From Saprospiraceae bacterium (GTDB lineage Bacteria; Bacteroidota; Bacteroidia; Chitinophagales; Saprospiraceae): 64,000 bases of DNA. The notes beneath the pieces are model-generated. The model was not told where the DNA came from, searched no databases, and saw nothing but the letters and a program-made list of their open reading frames with translations. The position numbers and the translations under genes were made by a program. Position 1 is the first letter of the stretch. Every line of letters begins with the position of its first letter. Shown one piece after another: positions 1 to 10,800 of the stretch. The stretch is taken from NCBI GenBank assembly GCA_026982695.1, contig JALSGS010000034.1, positions 342,358 through 406,357 on the forward strand, given 5' to 3'.

Positions 1-2044
1 CAGCAGCTACTAAACGATCTTGGCCTTTGAGCACTTTGGTGTATTCATCGATGAATAGAGGCTTGCGCCTAAAGTACTTTACGTAAAGCTCTCTATAAGT
101 CTTGTCGGTACGTCGGCTATGGGATCCTGGATCCGGCTGGTCGTTGTCGAAATACAGAATAATTGGTGGAAAATCTTCGATGCGCTTTTGCCGCAGCTGG
201 ACTTCCTGGTACAACACATATGGATTACCCAAAGCAGGTAGGTCTAGGGTGAGGGTGTCATTCAAGTAGCCAATCTTGGAAGCAATGAGCACATAGCGCT
301 GCCCTCGAGGGATTTGAGCATGTGCCTGCTCCTCGGATTGATCGGAGGCGAAATAGGCTACATCATAGCCTTCATGATCTACAACGCGAAATTCCACGTG
401 CGTTAACGGTTGGTTCGTTTCTTCATCTAAGGCCCGTACATACAGGTCGAGGTGGTCGGGCTGTAGCAAGTAGTTCCGTGCTATTTCACGTCGGGCTTGC
501 AATTTGGGTTGGGTCAGGTCAATTGTATCTGTGTGGGTGTAGTAACCATCTTTTTCAAACTGAACGATGTAGGTGCGCCCTTTCTCGAGGGGCAAGGTCG
601 CTAGGCTATCGGCTTGTATAGTGGTTATGTGTAGCGGTACGCTGTCGGTAAGGGCAAAGAGCTTTACCTGTACTTTTTCAAGGCCATATCCAGTTTTGTC
701 GTCGCGCAGGTGTGCGAGGAGTTGGAGGATGCGCCACTGCATTTGATAGATGTCGAAACAGCATACCTTTTGCGCTTGATCAAGTATCATGGAGCCGGGG
801 CGGTTGGAGGCGAACCAACCACTCCCCCCTTCATTTGAAAGCCAAAACCAGGCCTCGTCATAGGTGCTATTTAGTGGGGGGGGCATATGTTGTGGGGTGT
901 GCCATAGGCCTGTGCTATCGATAGAGACGGCGTAGATGTCGAGTCCGCCTAGGCTGAGCTGGCCGTTGGTGCTAAAGTAAAGTGTTTGAGTAGGCGTGTG
1001 GAAAAATGGCGTGAGCTCATTGCCGGCTGTGTTGATTGCTTGTAACGGATGTGGCATGCCTGGCATGCCGTTGGTGTCGAGTTCGGCATACCAAATATCG
1101 AATTCACCTTTGCCTCCAGGCCGGTCGGATGCGAAGAAAAGTACTTCTTTTTGCCATGCCTGTACGTATCCGATAGATGGTTCTGTAGTGGTGAACCCTG
1201 GAAGGTTGATCGTATCAGGTAGCGGTTGGGGCATGGCGTTGAGGCTGTCGGTATGGAGGCGCCAAAGGCTACAACGTATTTTGGCTTCGCCTACATAGTC
1301 GCATAGGGTGAAAAAGAGATATTTGCCGAAAGGCGAAAAGGCTGTATGGGCAGTATGGCGATTGGGCTGGTTCCAGCTCACTTTGTAAGGTGCCTGGTCG
1401 GGCTGGTCAGATGTCCATTGATACACCTGTATGAGTGGGCGTTTGGGAAAGTGGCTGTCTTGTGTCCAGAGTTCTCGGAAGGAAGAAAAGTACAAATTGC
1501 CTTGGGGGCCTGTGACAGGGGCGAAATCGGATTTGGGGTCGTTTACGGGTTGTGGTAACGGTAAGATTGCCATGCCTTCCTCTACTTCCCACATGCGTTC
1601 GGTGGCCCATTGGCATTGAGTTTTTCCTGCTTCAGCACGTTGTTTGAGGTGGGGGTCTATGTGAGGGAAGCGTACCAAGAAAGTATCATATAGGGCTATG
1701 GCCTGTTCAAAGCGGCCCAGTTGTTGATTGACCGATGCTTGGTATAGCCAGGCTAAAGGGTATTGCCCAGCGGTATCTATTTGGGTGATGGATTGGTATA
1801 GGCTATCGGCTAAATTGAATGCCTGATAATGACGTGCTGCTTCTGCCAATTGAAATTGGATATCGAGGTTGTGGGGTTCGATTTGCAGGGCTGTTTGATA
1901 ATACGTTACGGCTGCATGGTAGTTGCCACCAGCAAATGCCTTTTCTGCAGCGTCAAGCCATGCACTGAGGCGCTGTGCGGACAGTGCAGAGGTGATGAGT
2001 AGCAGGGTCAGGGTACATAAGGTGATATGTTTCACAGGCCTCAT
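1..2044 (-). CDS. TPR/PD40/OmpA-type envelope protein, C-terminus cut by window edge
   Basis: The frame is open from an ATG at 2044 to base 1, so at least 681 residues are present and the C-terminus lies outside. Order seen: signal peptide (residues 1-20, ending LSAQ), TPR-like helices to about residue 150, PD40/WD40-like propeller blades from about residue 158 (for example FASDRPGGKGEFDIWY), a carboxypeptidase-regulatory-like beta region around 480-600, then the start of an OmpA-like domain (ILYFDNDQPDP near residue 625). This is the PorE-like architecture of T9SS-associated peptidoglycan-binding lipoproteins in Bacteroidota, but I see no lipobox cysteine, so it may be a paralogue. It follows the PorP/SprF gene by 25 bases, the usual pairing. 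Role inferred: anchoring a PorP/SprF barrel and its surface partner to peptidoglycan. Confidence 0.85.
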   Translation of the reverse strand, partial: MRPVKHITLCTLTLLLITSALSAQRLSAWLDAAEKAFAGGNYHAAVTYYQTALQIEPHNLDIQFQLAEAARHYQAFNLADSLYQSITQIDTAGQYPLAWLYQASVNQQLGRFEQAIALYDTFLVRFPHIDPHLKQRAEAGKTQCQWATERMWEVEEGMAILPLPQPVNDPKSDFAPVTGPQGNLYFSSFRELWTQDSHFPKRPLIQVYQWTSDQPDQAPYKVSWNQPNRHTAHTAFSPFGKYLFFTLCDYVGEAKIRCSLWRLHTDSLNAMPQPLPDTINLPGFTTTEPSIGYVQAWQKEVLFFASDRPGGKGEFDIWYAELDTNGMPGMPHPLQAINTAGNELTPFFHTPTQTLYFSTNGQLSLGGLDIYAVSIDSTGLWHTPQHMPPPLNSTYDEAWFWLSNEGGSGWFASNRPGSMILDQAQKVCCFDIYQMQWRILQLLAHLRDDKTGYGLEKVQVKLFALTDSVPLHITTIQADSLATLPLEKGRTYIVQFEKDGYYTHTDTIDLTQPKLQARREIARNYLLQPDHLDLYVRALDEETNQPLTHVEFRVVDHEGYDVAYFASDQSEEQAHAQIPRGQRYVLIASKIGYLNDTLTLDLPALGNPYVLYQEVQLRQKRIEDFPPIILYFDNDQPDPGSHSRRTDKTYRELYVKYFRRKPLFIDEYTKVLKGQDRLVAA
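1322..1334 (+). repeat. Iterated 13-mer, copy 1
   Basis: TTTGCCGAAAGGC, the reverse complement of GCCTTTCGGCAAA. It lies inside the TPR/PD40/OmpA gene, read there as P-F-G-K in the coding strand. Confidence 0.7.
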
Positions 2045-2069
2045 CCTTGGGTAGATATTAGTAGAGGGG

Positions 2070-3134
2070 TTAAAGAATGGGACATATTTTAAATTGGCCT
2101 ATGGGCTTAACGAAAAAGATCTGGTGCCGTAGGCTAAGTTCGGGACCTCCATTCCGGTTGGTCGCTACAGAAAATTCAGACACGTTGATATCCCAGCTGA
2201 GGCCCACTTGCCAGTAGCCAGATTGTACCTGAAGGTAGGGAATGAGTGCATCGCCCAAGGCATTGAAGCGGTATAGGGCACCTATGCTAAGGACTATCTC
2301 TTTGCTCAGGGTTTGGCGCAGCCATAGTCGTAGGCCTGTACCTGCTAGTGCTTCAAAATAGCGCCCCTGTATTTGGGCAGTGCCACGCAGGCTCATATCT
2401 ACTTTTTCGCTCAGGCGTATAGTGGGTAGAAAATAGAGACTATAGCGCCGCATCAAGCGGCTCTGGGTGTCATTTATGTAAAAGTTTTGCAAGGGCGTGA
2501 GTAGATGAAATATGCCGATACCTACATCTGCTTTGGTGCGGCTGTCGGGTAGCTGGGCATGCCAGTTGAAGCCGATGGAAAAGTCGGGAAATCGCAGCGC
2601 ATATCTGTCTAACTGTTCGTTGGTGGGTAGTGCAGGGTTAAAGATTTCGCCATCGTATTGACTATCGAAGGTGAGGTTGGCCATGTTGAGCCGGCGTTGG
2701 CCGAGTGCAGCCTGTATGCCTGTAGAAAAAAAGTTTTGAGCGTTGACTTGCCACGTATAACTCCCTGAAAGTGCTAAATAGGCAGTGCTAAATTGAGCGT
2801 CGCCGGCTTGGTCAAAGTAAAAGTTTAACCCACCACTGAAAAAGCCATTGGGCTTGCGTGGATCCCAGAATTTGCGCTCCACACTGAGGGTGACTGTCTG
2901 ATAGTCTACCAACGCAGTGTACCATTGACTGCGCACCAAAAGGTGCAAGCGTACATCTTCGGGACCTACGCCCGTAAGGGCAGGATTGAGTTGCAAGGGG
3001 CTTTGTTCATATTGAGAAAAGTGCACATCCTGGGCATGGAGTGCCCACGCGGATATGAATAGTAGTGCCACATACGCCAATGTGCGTGTCACGGTGCGGT
3101 GACATTTTTTTACTTGGAGTAGTTGTACGTTCAT
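2070..3134 (-). CDS. PorP/SprF family type IX secretion membrane protein
   Basis: 354 residues. A signal peptide (about residues 15-35, ending LHAQ) is followed by the family hallmark DVHFSQYEQSPLQLNPALTG, then a barrel-like pattern of alternating aromatic and polar strands to the C-terminus. PorP/SprF proteins are outer-membrane barrels that hold T9SS-exported surface proteins or act in gliding; many paralogues exist per genome, so this is not necessarily the core PorP. It is the first gene of a two-gene unit with the downstream TPR/PD40/OmpA gene. An exact TAnnTTTG box lies 87 bases upstream of the ATG. Confidence 0.92.
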   Translation of the reverse strand: MNVQLLQVKKCHRTVTRTLAYVALLFISAWALHAQDVHFSQYEQSPLQLNPALTGVGPEDVRLHLLVRSQWYTALVDYQTVTLSVERKFWDPRKPNGFFSGGLNFYFDQAGDAQFSTAYLALSGSYTWQVNAQNFFSTGIQAALGQRRLNMANLTFDSQYDGEIFNPALPTNEQLDRYALRFPDFSIGFNWHAQLPDSRTKADVGIGIFHLLTPLQNFYINDTQSRLMRRYSLYFLPTIRLSEKVDMSLRGTAQIQGRYFEALAGTGLRLWLRQTLSKEIVLSIGALYRFNALGDALIPYLQVQSGYWQVGLSWDINVSEFSVATNRNGGPELSLRHQIFFVKPIGQFKICPIL

Positions 3135-3549
3135 GGGTTTAGGTTTATTACATATACTCCTCCTAACAAGTTGGAGGTATACGTGGATTAGCCCTCGGTG
3201 CCGCTAATTAGGTGCTTTCGCAAAGGTAGCGTGTGCTCCCCTCTCCCGCTGTAGGATTAGGCTGGCAGCTTTGTCGTAGTACTTACCCACTTTCACTGAC
3301 AAAACCACATGTACCCTTTGGTGAAAATACATGATCTTCGCTTCCCAAAGAAACTGCCAATGGCAAGCTACAGCTTGCATATGAGTTTTAGTAGAGCCAA
3401 GTTAAAGCAAAAAATGGACAAATGGCAATTGCAATTGCTTCAACAAGAGTTATGTACGAGAATTTTCACTTATAGTGACAAAAATTGCTCTTTATCATAC
3501 GTGTGTGCTAAAAATTTCGGCCAATAAAGGATATGTAGATGAGAGCGAC
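3135..3549. other. Intergenic region, 415 bases
   Basis: No convincing gene. It holds the leader and promoter of the PorP/SprF gene. Around 3152-3182 there is an imperfect inverted repeat (TATACTCCTCC and GGAGGTATA arms) in that leader. A 72-codon plus-strand frame at 3309-3527 has no family signature and no promoter and was not called. Confidence 0.6.
3221..3228 (-). promoter_or_regulatory. Bacteroidota -7 box (TACCTTTG) for PorP/SprF gene
   Basis: Exact TAnnTTTG match on the minus strand, giving a leader of roughly 85 bases. No clear -33 TTTG element is visible. Confidence 0.55.
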
Positions 3550-4572
3550 TCAGCCGGCGTTGTGTGGTTTGTCACGTAGGTATTGCAAAAATGCAGCAGC
3601 CAGTTCGGCAACGGTTTGCTGCCAGGGGCGGTATAGGTTAGGCGCTAACTGCAGCGACTTACGCGCATCGTAGTGGTAGCAGCGTGCTAATTGGTGCATG
3701 CGCTTGCGCGTAAGGATGTGGTTTTTTTTGCCAAGCCGACTGCGCAGCCAGCTCACCCCACTGACTAATGGGTGAGCCCATAGGGGAAGTGCATAGCGCG
3801 GTGACGGCACTTGCAGTGCTGAGGCAATTGCCTGGAGGAGTGCTTGCCAGCTGAGATTAACCGCATTGAGGATATAGCGCTGACCTGAGGGGGCTGAGCT
3901 AGCGGCCTGGACCATGAAGTGGGCCACATCGCGTACATCGACAAAGCCCGCTGACCCTTGAGGGTAAAAAGGGAGTCCTCGATATATCATTGGAAATAGT
4001 TGAGCTGGCCCGCGATCCCAAAAGCCTGGGCCTAACAAGTAGGTAGGTAGCACTGCTATGGCTTCGAGCCCTTCTGCCATTCCGCGCCAAAGCTCCATCT
4101 CTGCCAAGTGTTTGCTTTCAGCATAAGATGAGTTGTGAGGGTGTGACTCCCAATCTGCTGTTTCATCTATAGGCTGTGAGGAATGGCGATTCAGGGCAGC
4201 AACTGAGCTTACGTGCACGATACGCCGTACACCACTATAGAGTGCTGCATTGACTACGTTGGCTGTCCCTTCTACATTTGTTTGGTAGATCTGTTGTGCT
4301 GAGGCTCCTGTGCTGTGCGTCAGGCCTGCACAGTGAAACACAATAGCTACATTCGTCATTGCCTCTTCAAGGCTGTACACGTCGAGCAAATCGCCCTCTC
4401 GCCACTCGATCAGGGGAGCCAAGTCATGCAGGTGATCAGTGGTGCTGGTCGCACGACGCAACGCACGGATGTGAAAGTGGCTCTGCGTGGCGAGCAAGCG
4501 CAGCAGCGTAGAGCCCATCAGGCCTGTAGCACCTGTGACGAGCACAGTGGTCGACTCCCTACGTGGACTCAT
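3550..4572 (-). CDS. NAD(P)-dependent epimerase/dehydratase (extended SDR)
   Basis: 340 residues. A Rossmann glycine motif TGATGLMG sits at residues 13-20, an acidic/basic cofactor region follows, and the catalytic pair SYAESKHLAE (YxxxK) lies near 150. The pattern is that of extended SDR proteins such as dihydroflavonol-reductase-like and NDP-sugar epimerase enzymes; the substrate cannot be told. The start overlaps the end of anmK by 14 bases, so the two are translationally linked and probably co-transcribed with the cytochrome c gene upstream. Confidence 0.88.
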   Translation of the reverse strand: MSPRRESTTVLVTGATGLMGSTLLRLLATQSHFHIRALRRATSTTDHLHDLAPLIEWREGDLLDVYSLEEAMTNVAIVFHCAGLTHSTGASAQQIYQTNVEGTANVVNAALYSGVRRIVHVSSVAALNRHSSQPIDETADWESHPHNSSYAESKHLAEMELWRGMAEGLEAIAVLPTYLLGPGFWDRGPAQLFPMIYRGLPFYPQGSAGFVDVRDVAHFMVQAASSAPSGQRYILNAVNLSWQALLQAIASALQVPSPRYALPLWAHPLVSGVSWLRSRLGKKNHILTRKRMHQLARCYHYDARKSLQLAPNLYRPWQQTVAELAAAFLQYLRDKPHNAG

Positions 4573-5674
4573 GGGGCAGTAGTTTTTGGGGAAATGGCTC
4601 GTACAAGGCGCCTCCTACCGTATCGTATGGAGCACCAGTAGCGGTAGCTAGTGTGTTGGGCCATCCGAACCACCTGAGGGCACCCATAAAGGCCATAAGC
4701 GCTGCTTCTTTGTATTGTATGATATGGGTATGGGGTACTACACCTTCAATGTAGCGTGGAAGCAGTGCCTCAATGCGTGTGAGTAGAAAGGTATTGAGTG
4801 CCCCACCACCAGTGATGAGCATGCGCTGTGCATGGGGGGCGTAAAGTCGGACTGCATCGGCTACTTGTTGGGCAATGTGTTCTACGGCAGTGCGCAGCAG
4901 GTCAGTGATATGGCCTTCATGTTGCATGAGCAGGGGGAGTTGTTCGCTTTGTACCCATGCATTTGACAAGGATCGCGGCCAAGACTTCTCAAACCAAGAC
5001 AGCTGGGCTAATTGCTTCAGCAATTCAGATAGCACTGTACCTGAGGCCGCAAGCTGGCCATTTTCGTCCCATTCGCGACCGGCTTCTCGAGCCAGTGCAT
5101 CGAGTATTTGGTTACAACCTGTCAAATCGCCTGCGATAAACGTGTTATCAGCCTGGCGTACAGATAGGTTGGCAATTCCCCCTAAGTTGAGATAGCAGTC
5201 GTATCCAGGAAAGAGCCATCGATCAGCTAGTGGTGCTAAAGGAGCGCCTTGTCCTCCTGTGGCCACATCTACGCTTCTAAAGTCACAGGCTACGGGTAGG
5301 TGGGCAGCTATGGCCAGGGAAGCACCGTCACCAATTTGAGCGGTAGCGTGGTGTTCTGGCATGTGGAAGACTGTGTGGCCGTGGGAAGCGATGAGTTGTA
5401 CATTCAGCTCATAGCTGTCGAGAAAAGTCCGTGCTTGTTGCCCCATCCAGCTGCCCAGTTCGACGTGAAGCAGCCACAAGCCTTTTCCTGAAGCCTTGGG
5501 TGCTGTAGCTAAGCGATGCCGCAAGTCGGTGGGGAAAGGGGCCGTATGGGCTTGAAGCATCTGCCATTCGCTGAGCTGTTGTTGGACAAAGTGAAAGGTG
5601 CATGCTGCCAGATCTAGCCCGTCGAGCGAGCTACCAGACATGAGGCCCAACACACTTATTGTTTTTCGATCCAT
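4559..5674 (-). CDS. anmK: Anhydro-N-acetylmuramic acid kinase
   Basis: 371 residues, the normal family length. The N-terminal ATPase signature GLMSGSSLDGLDLAA (residues 10-24) corresponds to the family's GLMSGTSLDG; NLGGIANLS, GDLTGCNQILDAL and ITGGGALN follow in the expected order. AnmK phosphorylates and opens 1,6-anhydro-MurNAc to MurNAc-6-phosphate in peptidoglycan recycling, in the cytoplasm. It starts 16 bases after the cytochrome c gene and overlaps the SDR gene. The neighbours do not include other recycling genes (no nagZ or murQ seen in the window). Confidence 0.93.
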   Translation of the reverse strand: MDRKTISVLGLMSGSSLDGLDLAACTFHFVQQQLSEWQMLQAHTAPFPTDLRHRLATAPKASGKGLWLLHVELGSWMGQQARTFLDSYELNVQLIASHGHTVFHMPEHHATAQIGDGASLAIAAHLPVACDFRSVDVATGGQGAPLAPLADRWLFPGYDCYLNLGGIANLSVRQADNTFIAGDLTGCNQILDALAREAGREWDENGQLAASGTVLSELLKQLAQLSWFEKSWPRSLSNAWVQSEQLPLLMQHEGHITDLLRTAVEHIAQQVADAVRLYAPHAQRMLITGGGALNTFLLTRIEALLPRYIEGVVPHTHIIQYKEAALMAFMGALRWFGWPNTLATATGAPYDTVGGALYEPFPQKLLPHEST

Positions 5675-5690
5675 ATTGAGGTGTAGCTCG

Positions 5691-6038
5691 TCAGTTGCTT
5701 TGAGATAGCTGCATGGTGTAGTGCGCCACAGCTTCGATCTCCTCTTCCGATAGTATCCCTTTGAATGGGGTCATCATATTGCGCCCATCGCGTATGAGGG
5801 CAATACGAGCTTCCAGTGGAAGTTGCGACTGCTGGAGGTTGGCTGCGCCGCTCATGCCCATGTCACCTATAGCACCATGACAGGCGATGCAGTATTTTTT
5901 GTAAATGGCTTCGCCATTAGGCGTACTGCTTGAGGCTACAGAATTGCTTGCTGGGGGCTCGGCATTTTGCCCGCAGCTGGCTATAAAGAGGTAGTAAACC
6001 AACAACAGGATGCTAACTGTAGATACTTTCGTGTGCAT
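5691..6038 (-). CDS. Cytochrome c lipoprotein
   Basis: 115 residues from the ATG at 6038. A lipobox IASC places the lipidated cysteine at residue 22, and the haem motif CIACH is at residues 50-54, with a distal methionine candidate in NMMTPF near 93. A small mono-haem class I cytochrome (Cytochrome_CBB3 type), anchored in the envelope and probably an electron carrier. A GTG 129 bases further upstream would add a non-homologous extension; the internal ATG is preferred because of the lipoprotein signal and the promoter box 32-39 bases upstream of it. Confidence 0.9.
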   Translation of the reverse strand: MHTKVSTVSILLLVYYLFIASCGQNAEPPASNSVASSSTPNGEAIYKKYCIACHGAIGDMGMSGAANLQQSQLPLEARIALIRDGRNMMTPFKGILSEEEIEAVAHYTMQLSQSN

Positions 6039-6069
6039 AGCATTCCACTTTCGAGTTAGAGCCTTTAGG

Positions 6070-6077
6070 CAAAGGTA
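6070..6077 (-). promoter_or_regulatory. Bacteroidota -7 box (TACCTTTG) for cytochrome c-anmK-SDR unit
   Basis: Exact TAnnTTTG on the minus strand just upstream of the chosen cytochrome c start; it would lie inside the gene if the distal GTG start were used. Confidence 0.6.
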
Positions 6078-6194
6078 CACATTGTATTGACCCCTTCGCG
6101 ATGAAAAGTGAGCGGGCCAACGCGTAGATGGCATGTGGCGCGGCGAGACATTTAGGGTAGGGTCCACAAAATAGGTGTTTAGGCATTTAAGTGC

Positions 6195-7427
6195 TTAGTC
6201 GACTACTTTTAGTCGGCGGGCCACAAATATGGCCATGATACTCATAGCAATGGCTACAAAACCTGCATACTCATAGTGTGCTAACATGCCGTTGGGTGCT
6301 TCTGACACCAGTGCTCCTGCAGTAAGCGATGCCAGTGCTAGCCCTAGCTGATTGAATGAAGTACGCATGCTCATAAAGCTACCTCGATGTTCGGAACGTA
6401 CGACGGCCGTGACCAGGGTGGTAGCAGGCACATTGCGCCCGCTACCTACTACAAAATAGGAAGAAGTAGCTATCAAGGCTAGCCACATGGGTACTGGTGG
6501 TAGGTGGGTGATCGTCCATATAGATATGACGGCCAATAAGCTGGCTGTAGTAAAGATAGGCACGTTGCCATAGCGATCAGCTAAGTAGCCAAACAAGGGC
6601 AGGCAAATTACTGTAAGGCTACCTCCTATGAGGTAGATATAGGTGAGGTCGAAATTGCTAAAGCCCACATTCAATTGCATGTAAGGGGCAATGAACGGAA
6701 TGATGGTAAAATGGCCCAACATCAAGATGATCGTGAATAGCAGCGCGCGCACTTGATTGCGATCGCTAAAAAGGCGGTGTAGGGTTGCGGCAGGGCTAGG
6801 TCGGGTAATTTGTGCACTTATGTGTCGCCGCATATTGGGTACCCACTGCCAAATGGCGATTTGCAACAATATGGCAATTATAGACACGGCAAAAAAGGGC
6901 ATGCGCCAACTGAATTGAGCAGCTAGGTACAACCCTAGAGGTACGCCAATGACCGAGGCGCCCGAGAAAGCCATCATCACCATGCCGGTAGCACGTGCTC
7001 TTCGCTCAAAAGGGATGGCATCACCTATGATGGCTAATACCACAGCACCGATCAACCCACCAAATGCACCGGCCATTGCACGTGCTATCAAAAGCAAGGG
7101 AAAAGAAGGCGCAAGCGCACAAGCAATGGTGCCTAGTGTACAACCTAAATAGGCGACGCTTAATACGTGCTTTCGATCAAAGCGATCGACAAAAAGTGCT
7201 GCTATGAAGCTGGCAACAAAAGCCGCTGTAGCATACGCACTGACTAACAAAGAGAACTGGCCAGGAGTAATGTGAAAAATACCCATTAATTGTGCACCTA
7301 GTGGCATGATAATCATGTAGTCCACAATATGAGTAAACTGCACTAAGGTGAGTGTCAGTAGCATGAGCCGTTCGCGTTGCTTAGCAAGCAACGGCTTGGA
7401 AGAGGAACGCGTTGTGGTTGGCTTCAA
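6195..7427 (-). CDS. MFS transporter
   Basis: 410 residues with about 12 hydrophobic segments. The loop 2-3 signature is visible as FVDRFDRKHVL near residues 80-90, and the second half has a matching GYLADRYGN motif near 280. The best fit is the drug/sugar MFS group (AraJ/YdhP-like inner-membrane antiporters); the substrate is unknown. The last residues are basic (ARRLKVVD). Own promoter: TAACTTTG at 7483-7490. Confidence 0.9.
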   Translation of the reverse strand: MKPTTTRSSSKPLLAKQRERLMLLTLTLVQFTHIVDYMIIMPLGAQLMGIFHITPGQFSLLVSAYATAAFVASFIAALFVDRFDRKHVLSVAYLGCTLGTIACALAPSFPLLLIARAMAGAFGGLIGAVVLAIIGDAIPFERRARATGMVMMAFSGASVIGVPLGLYLAAQFSWRMPFFAVSIIAILLQIAIWQWVPNMRRHISAQITRPSPAATLHRLFSDRNQVRALLFTIILMLGHFTIIPFIAPYMQLNVGFSNFDLTYIYLIGGSLTVICLPLFGYLADRYGNVPIFTTASLLAVISIWTITHLPPVPMWLALIATSSYFVVGSGRNVPATTLVTAVVRSEHRGSFMSMRTSFNQLGLALASLTAGALVSEAPNGMLAHYEYAGFVAIAMSIMAIFVARRLKVVD

Positions 7428-7841
7428 TACAATGGGTTTAAATGTGTAAATGGCTTGCCTCTGTACTTGGCTTTTAGCAGCCCAAAGTTAGGTGAGTATG
7501 GGAGGAAAGTACGAAGGGGTTCAGAGTGGATCTGTGTATAGTGGAGGTGGAGCATGTGCTTTTTTGCCGCATTGGGAATGCATATACTTGCATTGGATGT
7601 AGCTGTGCATTTGTGGAATGAGCTGATACCCAATGTGAAACTTTGCGTTGGTGCCGTTAGCTAACTAATGAAAAAAGCCACACAGCCCAACCACATAATG
7701 TAGTGTGATGAAGTTTGCGGAGTGGGTAAGCCTGATGGCAAATATTATTTGCGTGATGCATGTGCTTTGATCAGCAACTGTCTTTTACCTATAAGTGCTC
7801 GTAGCGCAAGTTATCAATTGCAATATCAAAATCGGCATGTT
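7428..7841. other. Divergent intergenic region, 414 bases
   Basis: Separates the minus-strand MFS gene from the plus-strand FG-GAP gene. Contains the MFS promoter. Short frames here lack family signatures. No exact TAnnTTTG was found for the plus-strand gene. Confidence 0.6.
7483..7490 (-). promoter_or_regulatory. Bacteroidota -7 box (TAACTTTG) for the MFS gene
   Basis: Exact TAnnTTTG on the minus strand, giving a leader of about 50 bases. Confidence 0.55.
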
Positions 7842-10800
7842 ATGAAGGGGGACGTGCTGCGTAGATGGCTCTTGTGGCTCACAGTGATGGAAATGGGTTG
7901 TAGTGAAGCGCCACTGTTCGAGTTAATGAATCCGGAACATACTGCAATTCATTTCAGCAATCGCATTGTACCAAACGACTCGTTCAACATTCTCACTTAC
8001 GAATATGTGTATAATGGGGGGGGAGTAGCTATAGGTGATTTTAACCGAGATGGCCTGCCCGATCTCTACTTCACGGGCAATATGGTGCCCAACCGACTCT
8101 ATCTCAACAAAGGCAATTTCCAGTTTGAAGATGTGACCCAGCAGGCTGGCGTAGCAGCAGCTGATCGGTGGTGTTCGGGGGTGGCTGTAGTAGATATTAA
8201 CACCGATGGATGGCCCGATATTTACGTATGTGCTACCACCTACAAGCCTGCTTCTCGCCGCCGAAATTTGTTATTTATCAATCAAGGGGTGCAAGATGGC
8301 GTGCCTGTTTTTGTCGAAAAGGCTGCCGAGTTTGGCTTGGACGACACGAGCTATACTACCCAAGCTGCTTTTTTCGACTACGATAACGATGGCGACTTGG
8401 ATTGTTATTTGCTGGTCAATCAGATGGATGCGCACGTATTGCCCAACCAGTATCGCCGCAAAGTGACTGATGGTAGTTCTGTGCGCAACGACAAGCTGTT
8501 GCGCAACGACTTTGACACTACCCTTGGCCATGGCGTATTTACCGACGTGACGTTACAAGCCGGCATCACTATCGAGGGCTTTGGCTTGGGAGTATCGGTA
8601 GCCGACTTCGACGCCGACGGCTGGCAAGATATATATGTGACCAACGACTATCTCACCAACGATTTGCTATGGCACAACCTCGGTACAGACTCTATGGGCC
8701 GCCATCGAGGTTTTGAAGATGTGGCAGCTATGTGGCTCAAGCATACTTGTTATTCGGCCATGGGGCACGATGTATGCGACTTCAACGCCGATGGGCGCCC
8801 TGATATCGTAGCTGTAGACATGTTGCCTGAAGACAATCTAAGGCGAAAAACCATGCTAGTACCTAACAACTACACCAATTATTTGGACAATGAACGCTTT
8901 GGCTACCAATACCAGTTTGTGCGCAACGTCTTGCAACTGCATGCCGGTATCCGTCCCGATGTACACCAACCGATTTTTAGCGACGTGGCATTTATGGCTG
9001 GTATTGCTGCTACGGATTGGAGTTGGTCGCCGTTGGCTGCCGATTTCGATCTGGATGGCGATGCCGACTTGCTCATTACTAATGGCTTTCCACACGACGT
9101 GACAGATCGCGATTTTATCGATTTCAATGCCGACAAAGGAGCCTTTCTCACTTTATCCGAGTTGCTCGAGCGGATCCCGTCAGTGAAGATCACCAACTAT
9201 GCATTTCGCAATGAGCTCAATGGGCGTTCAGATGTACCCTATTTCAGCAATGTCAGTGCCGAGTGGGGCTTTACGCAGCCCTCTTTTTCCAATGGCGCTG
9301 CTTGGGCCGATCTGGATGCTGATGGCGACTTGGACTACGTCGTCAACAATATCAACGACAGTGCTTTTGTCTATCGCAATACCACCATTGAACACACCGC
9401 TGAACAGACAAACTGGATCCGTATTCGCCTACAGGGACCTGAGCGGAATCCTGATGGTTTTGGCGCAGTAGTTACTGCCTTTTGTGGTACACAAGTATGG
9501 CATGAGCGCTTGCATCCTTGCCGAGGCTATTTGTCTTCTGTAGCACCTGTAGTGCATTTGGGCTTGGGTGCCTGTACAACGCTGGATAGCCTTGTGGTGT
9601 GGTGGCCACCTACGGATGGCACTGCTACTGGGCGCCGTCGGGTGTTGTATGGCCTTTCGGCAAACCAGGAGCTGAAGCTGTCTTATGCGCATGCACAAAC
9701 TTGGCTCTCTCCCACCGGCCACACTGCTAGCCCTTTGTTTTGCGAAAGCGCTACTACACTAAACTTCCAGTGGCAGCACCAAGAGAAAGACTACATCGAT
9801 TTCAACGTGCAGCGCCTGTTGTTGCACAAGCTGTCGCAATATGGCCCAGGATTAGCAGTGGGTGATGTCAATGGCGATGGCTTGTTTGACCTTTACGCCA
9901 CTGGCTCGCACTTTTACAAGGGCATGTGCTTTGTACAGCAGCCAACGGGCATTTTCCAACAAGTAGATTTGCTTCCAGGGCCTGATGGACCGGCTAAGCG
10001 CGAAGAAGAATTGGGGGCACTTTTCTTCGATGCTGACGGCGATGGCGATAACGACTTGTACGTGGTCAGTGGGGGATATGAGTTTCCGATCGAGGATTCT
10101 TGTTATCGAGACCGACTCTTCTTCAACGAAAAAGGGCACTTTGTCTTGCGTCCAGCGGCTTTGCCATCTTTTCACAGCAGTGGTTCATGTGTGCGTGCAG
10201 CCGACTTTGATCTCGATGGCGATCTGGATCTCTTTGTAGGGGGACGCGTCTGGCCACAGATGTACCCTCTGCCTGTGAGTAGTTTTCTTCTGCGCAATGA
10301 CGGCACGGGGCATTTTGCCATTGCCAATGCAGTAGCGCCACAGCTCGATAGCTTGGGCATGGTATGCGATGCTTTGTGGACTGACTTCAACCGAGATGGT
10401 TGGCCCGATCTGGTGGTGGCAGGAGAATTTATGCCTTTGACCTTTTTTCAAAATGAAAAGGGACAGTTGCGCCGCCTGACTCATACCGGTATCGAAGCAC
10501 ATGTAGGATGGTGGAATAGCTTGGCTGCCTGCGACTTGGACTTGGATGGCGATATGGACTATGTGGCTGGCAACTTGGGTACTAACACTTTACTGAAAGC
10601 CTCGCCCCAGCGACCTATAGCTATCTATGCGGCAGACTTCAGTCGTCAAGCTGCTAAAGAGGATCCACTATTGGGTTGGGCACAGACGCGCTATAGTCTC
10701 GATGCTATTCCTTCGGCTTGGTTTCCCGACGAGCACGGACGGCTGCGCGCTTATCCCTATTTTGGGCGTATCGATATGGAAAAGCAAGTGATCCTCGTCA

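Noticed and set aside
3309..3527. 72-codon plus-strand frame upstream of the PorP/SprF gene
   Set aside because: No family signature and no promoter box; it lies in a divergent A/T-rich gap.
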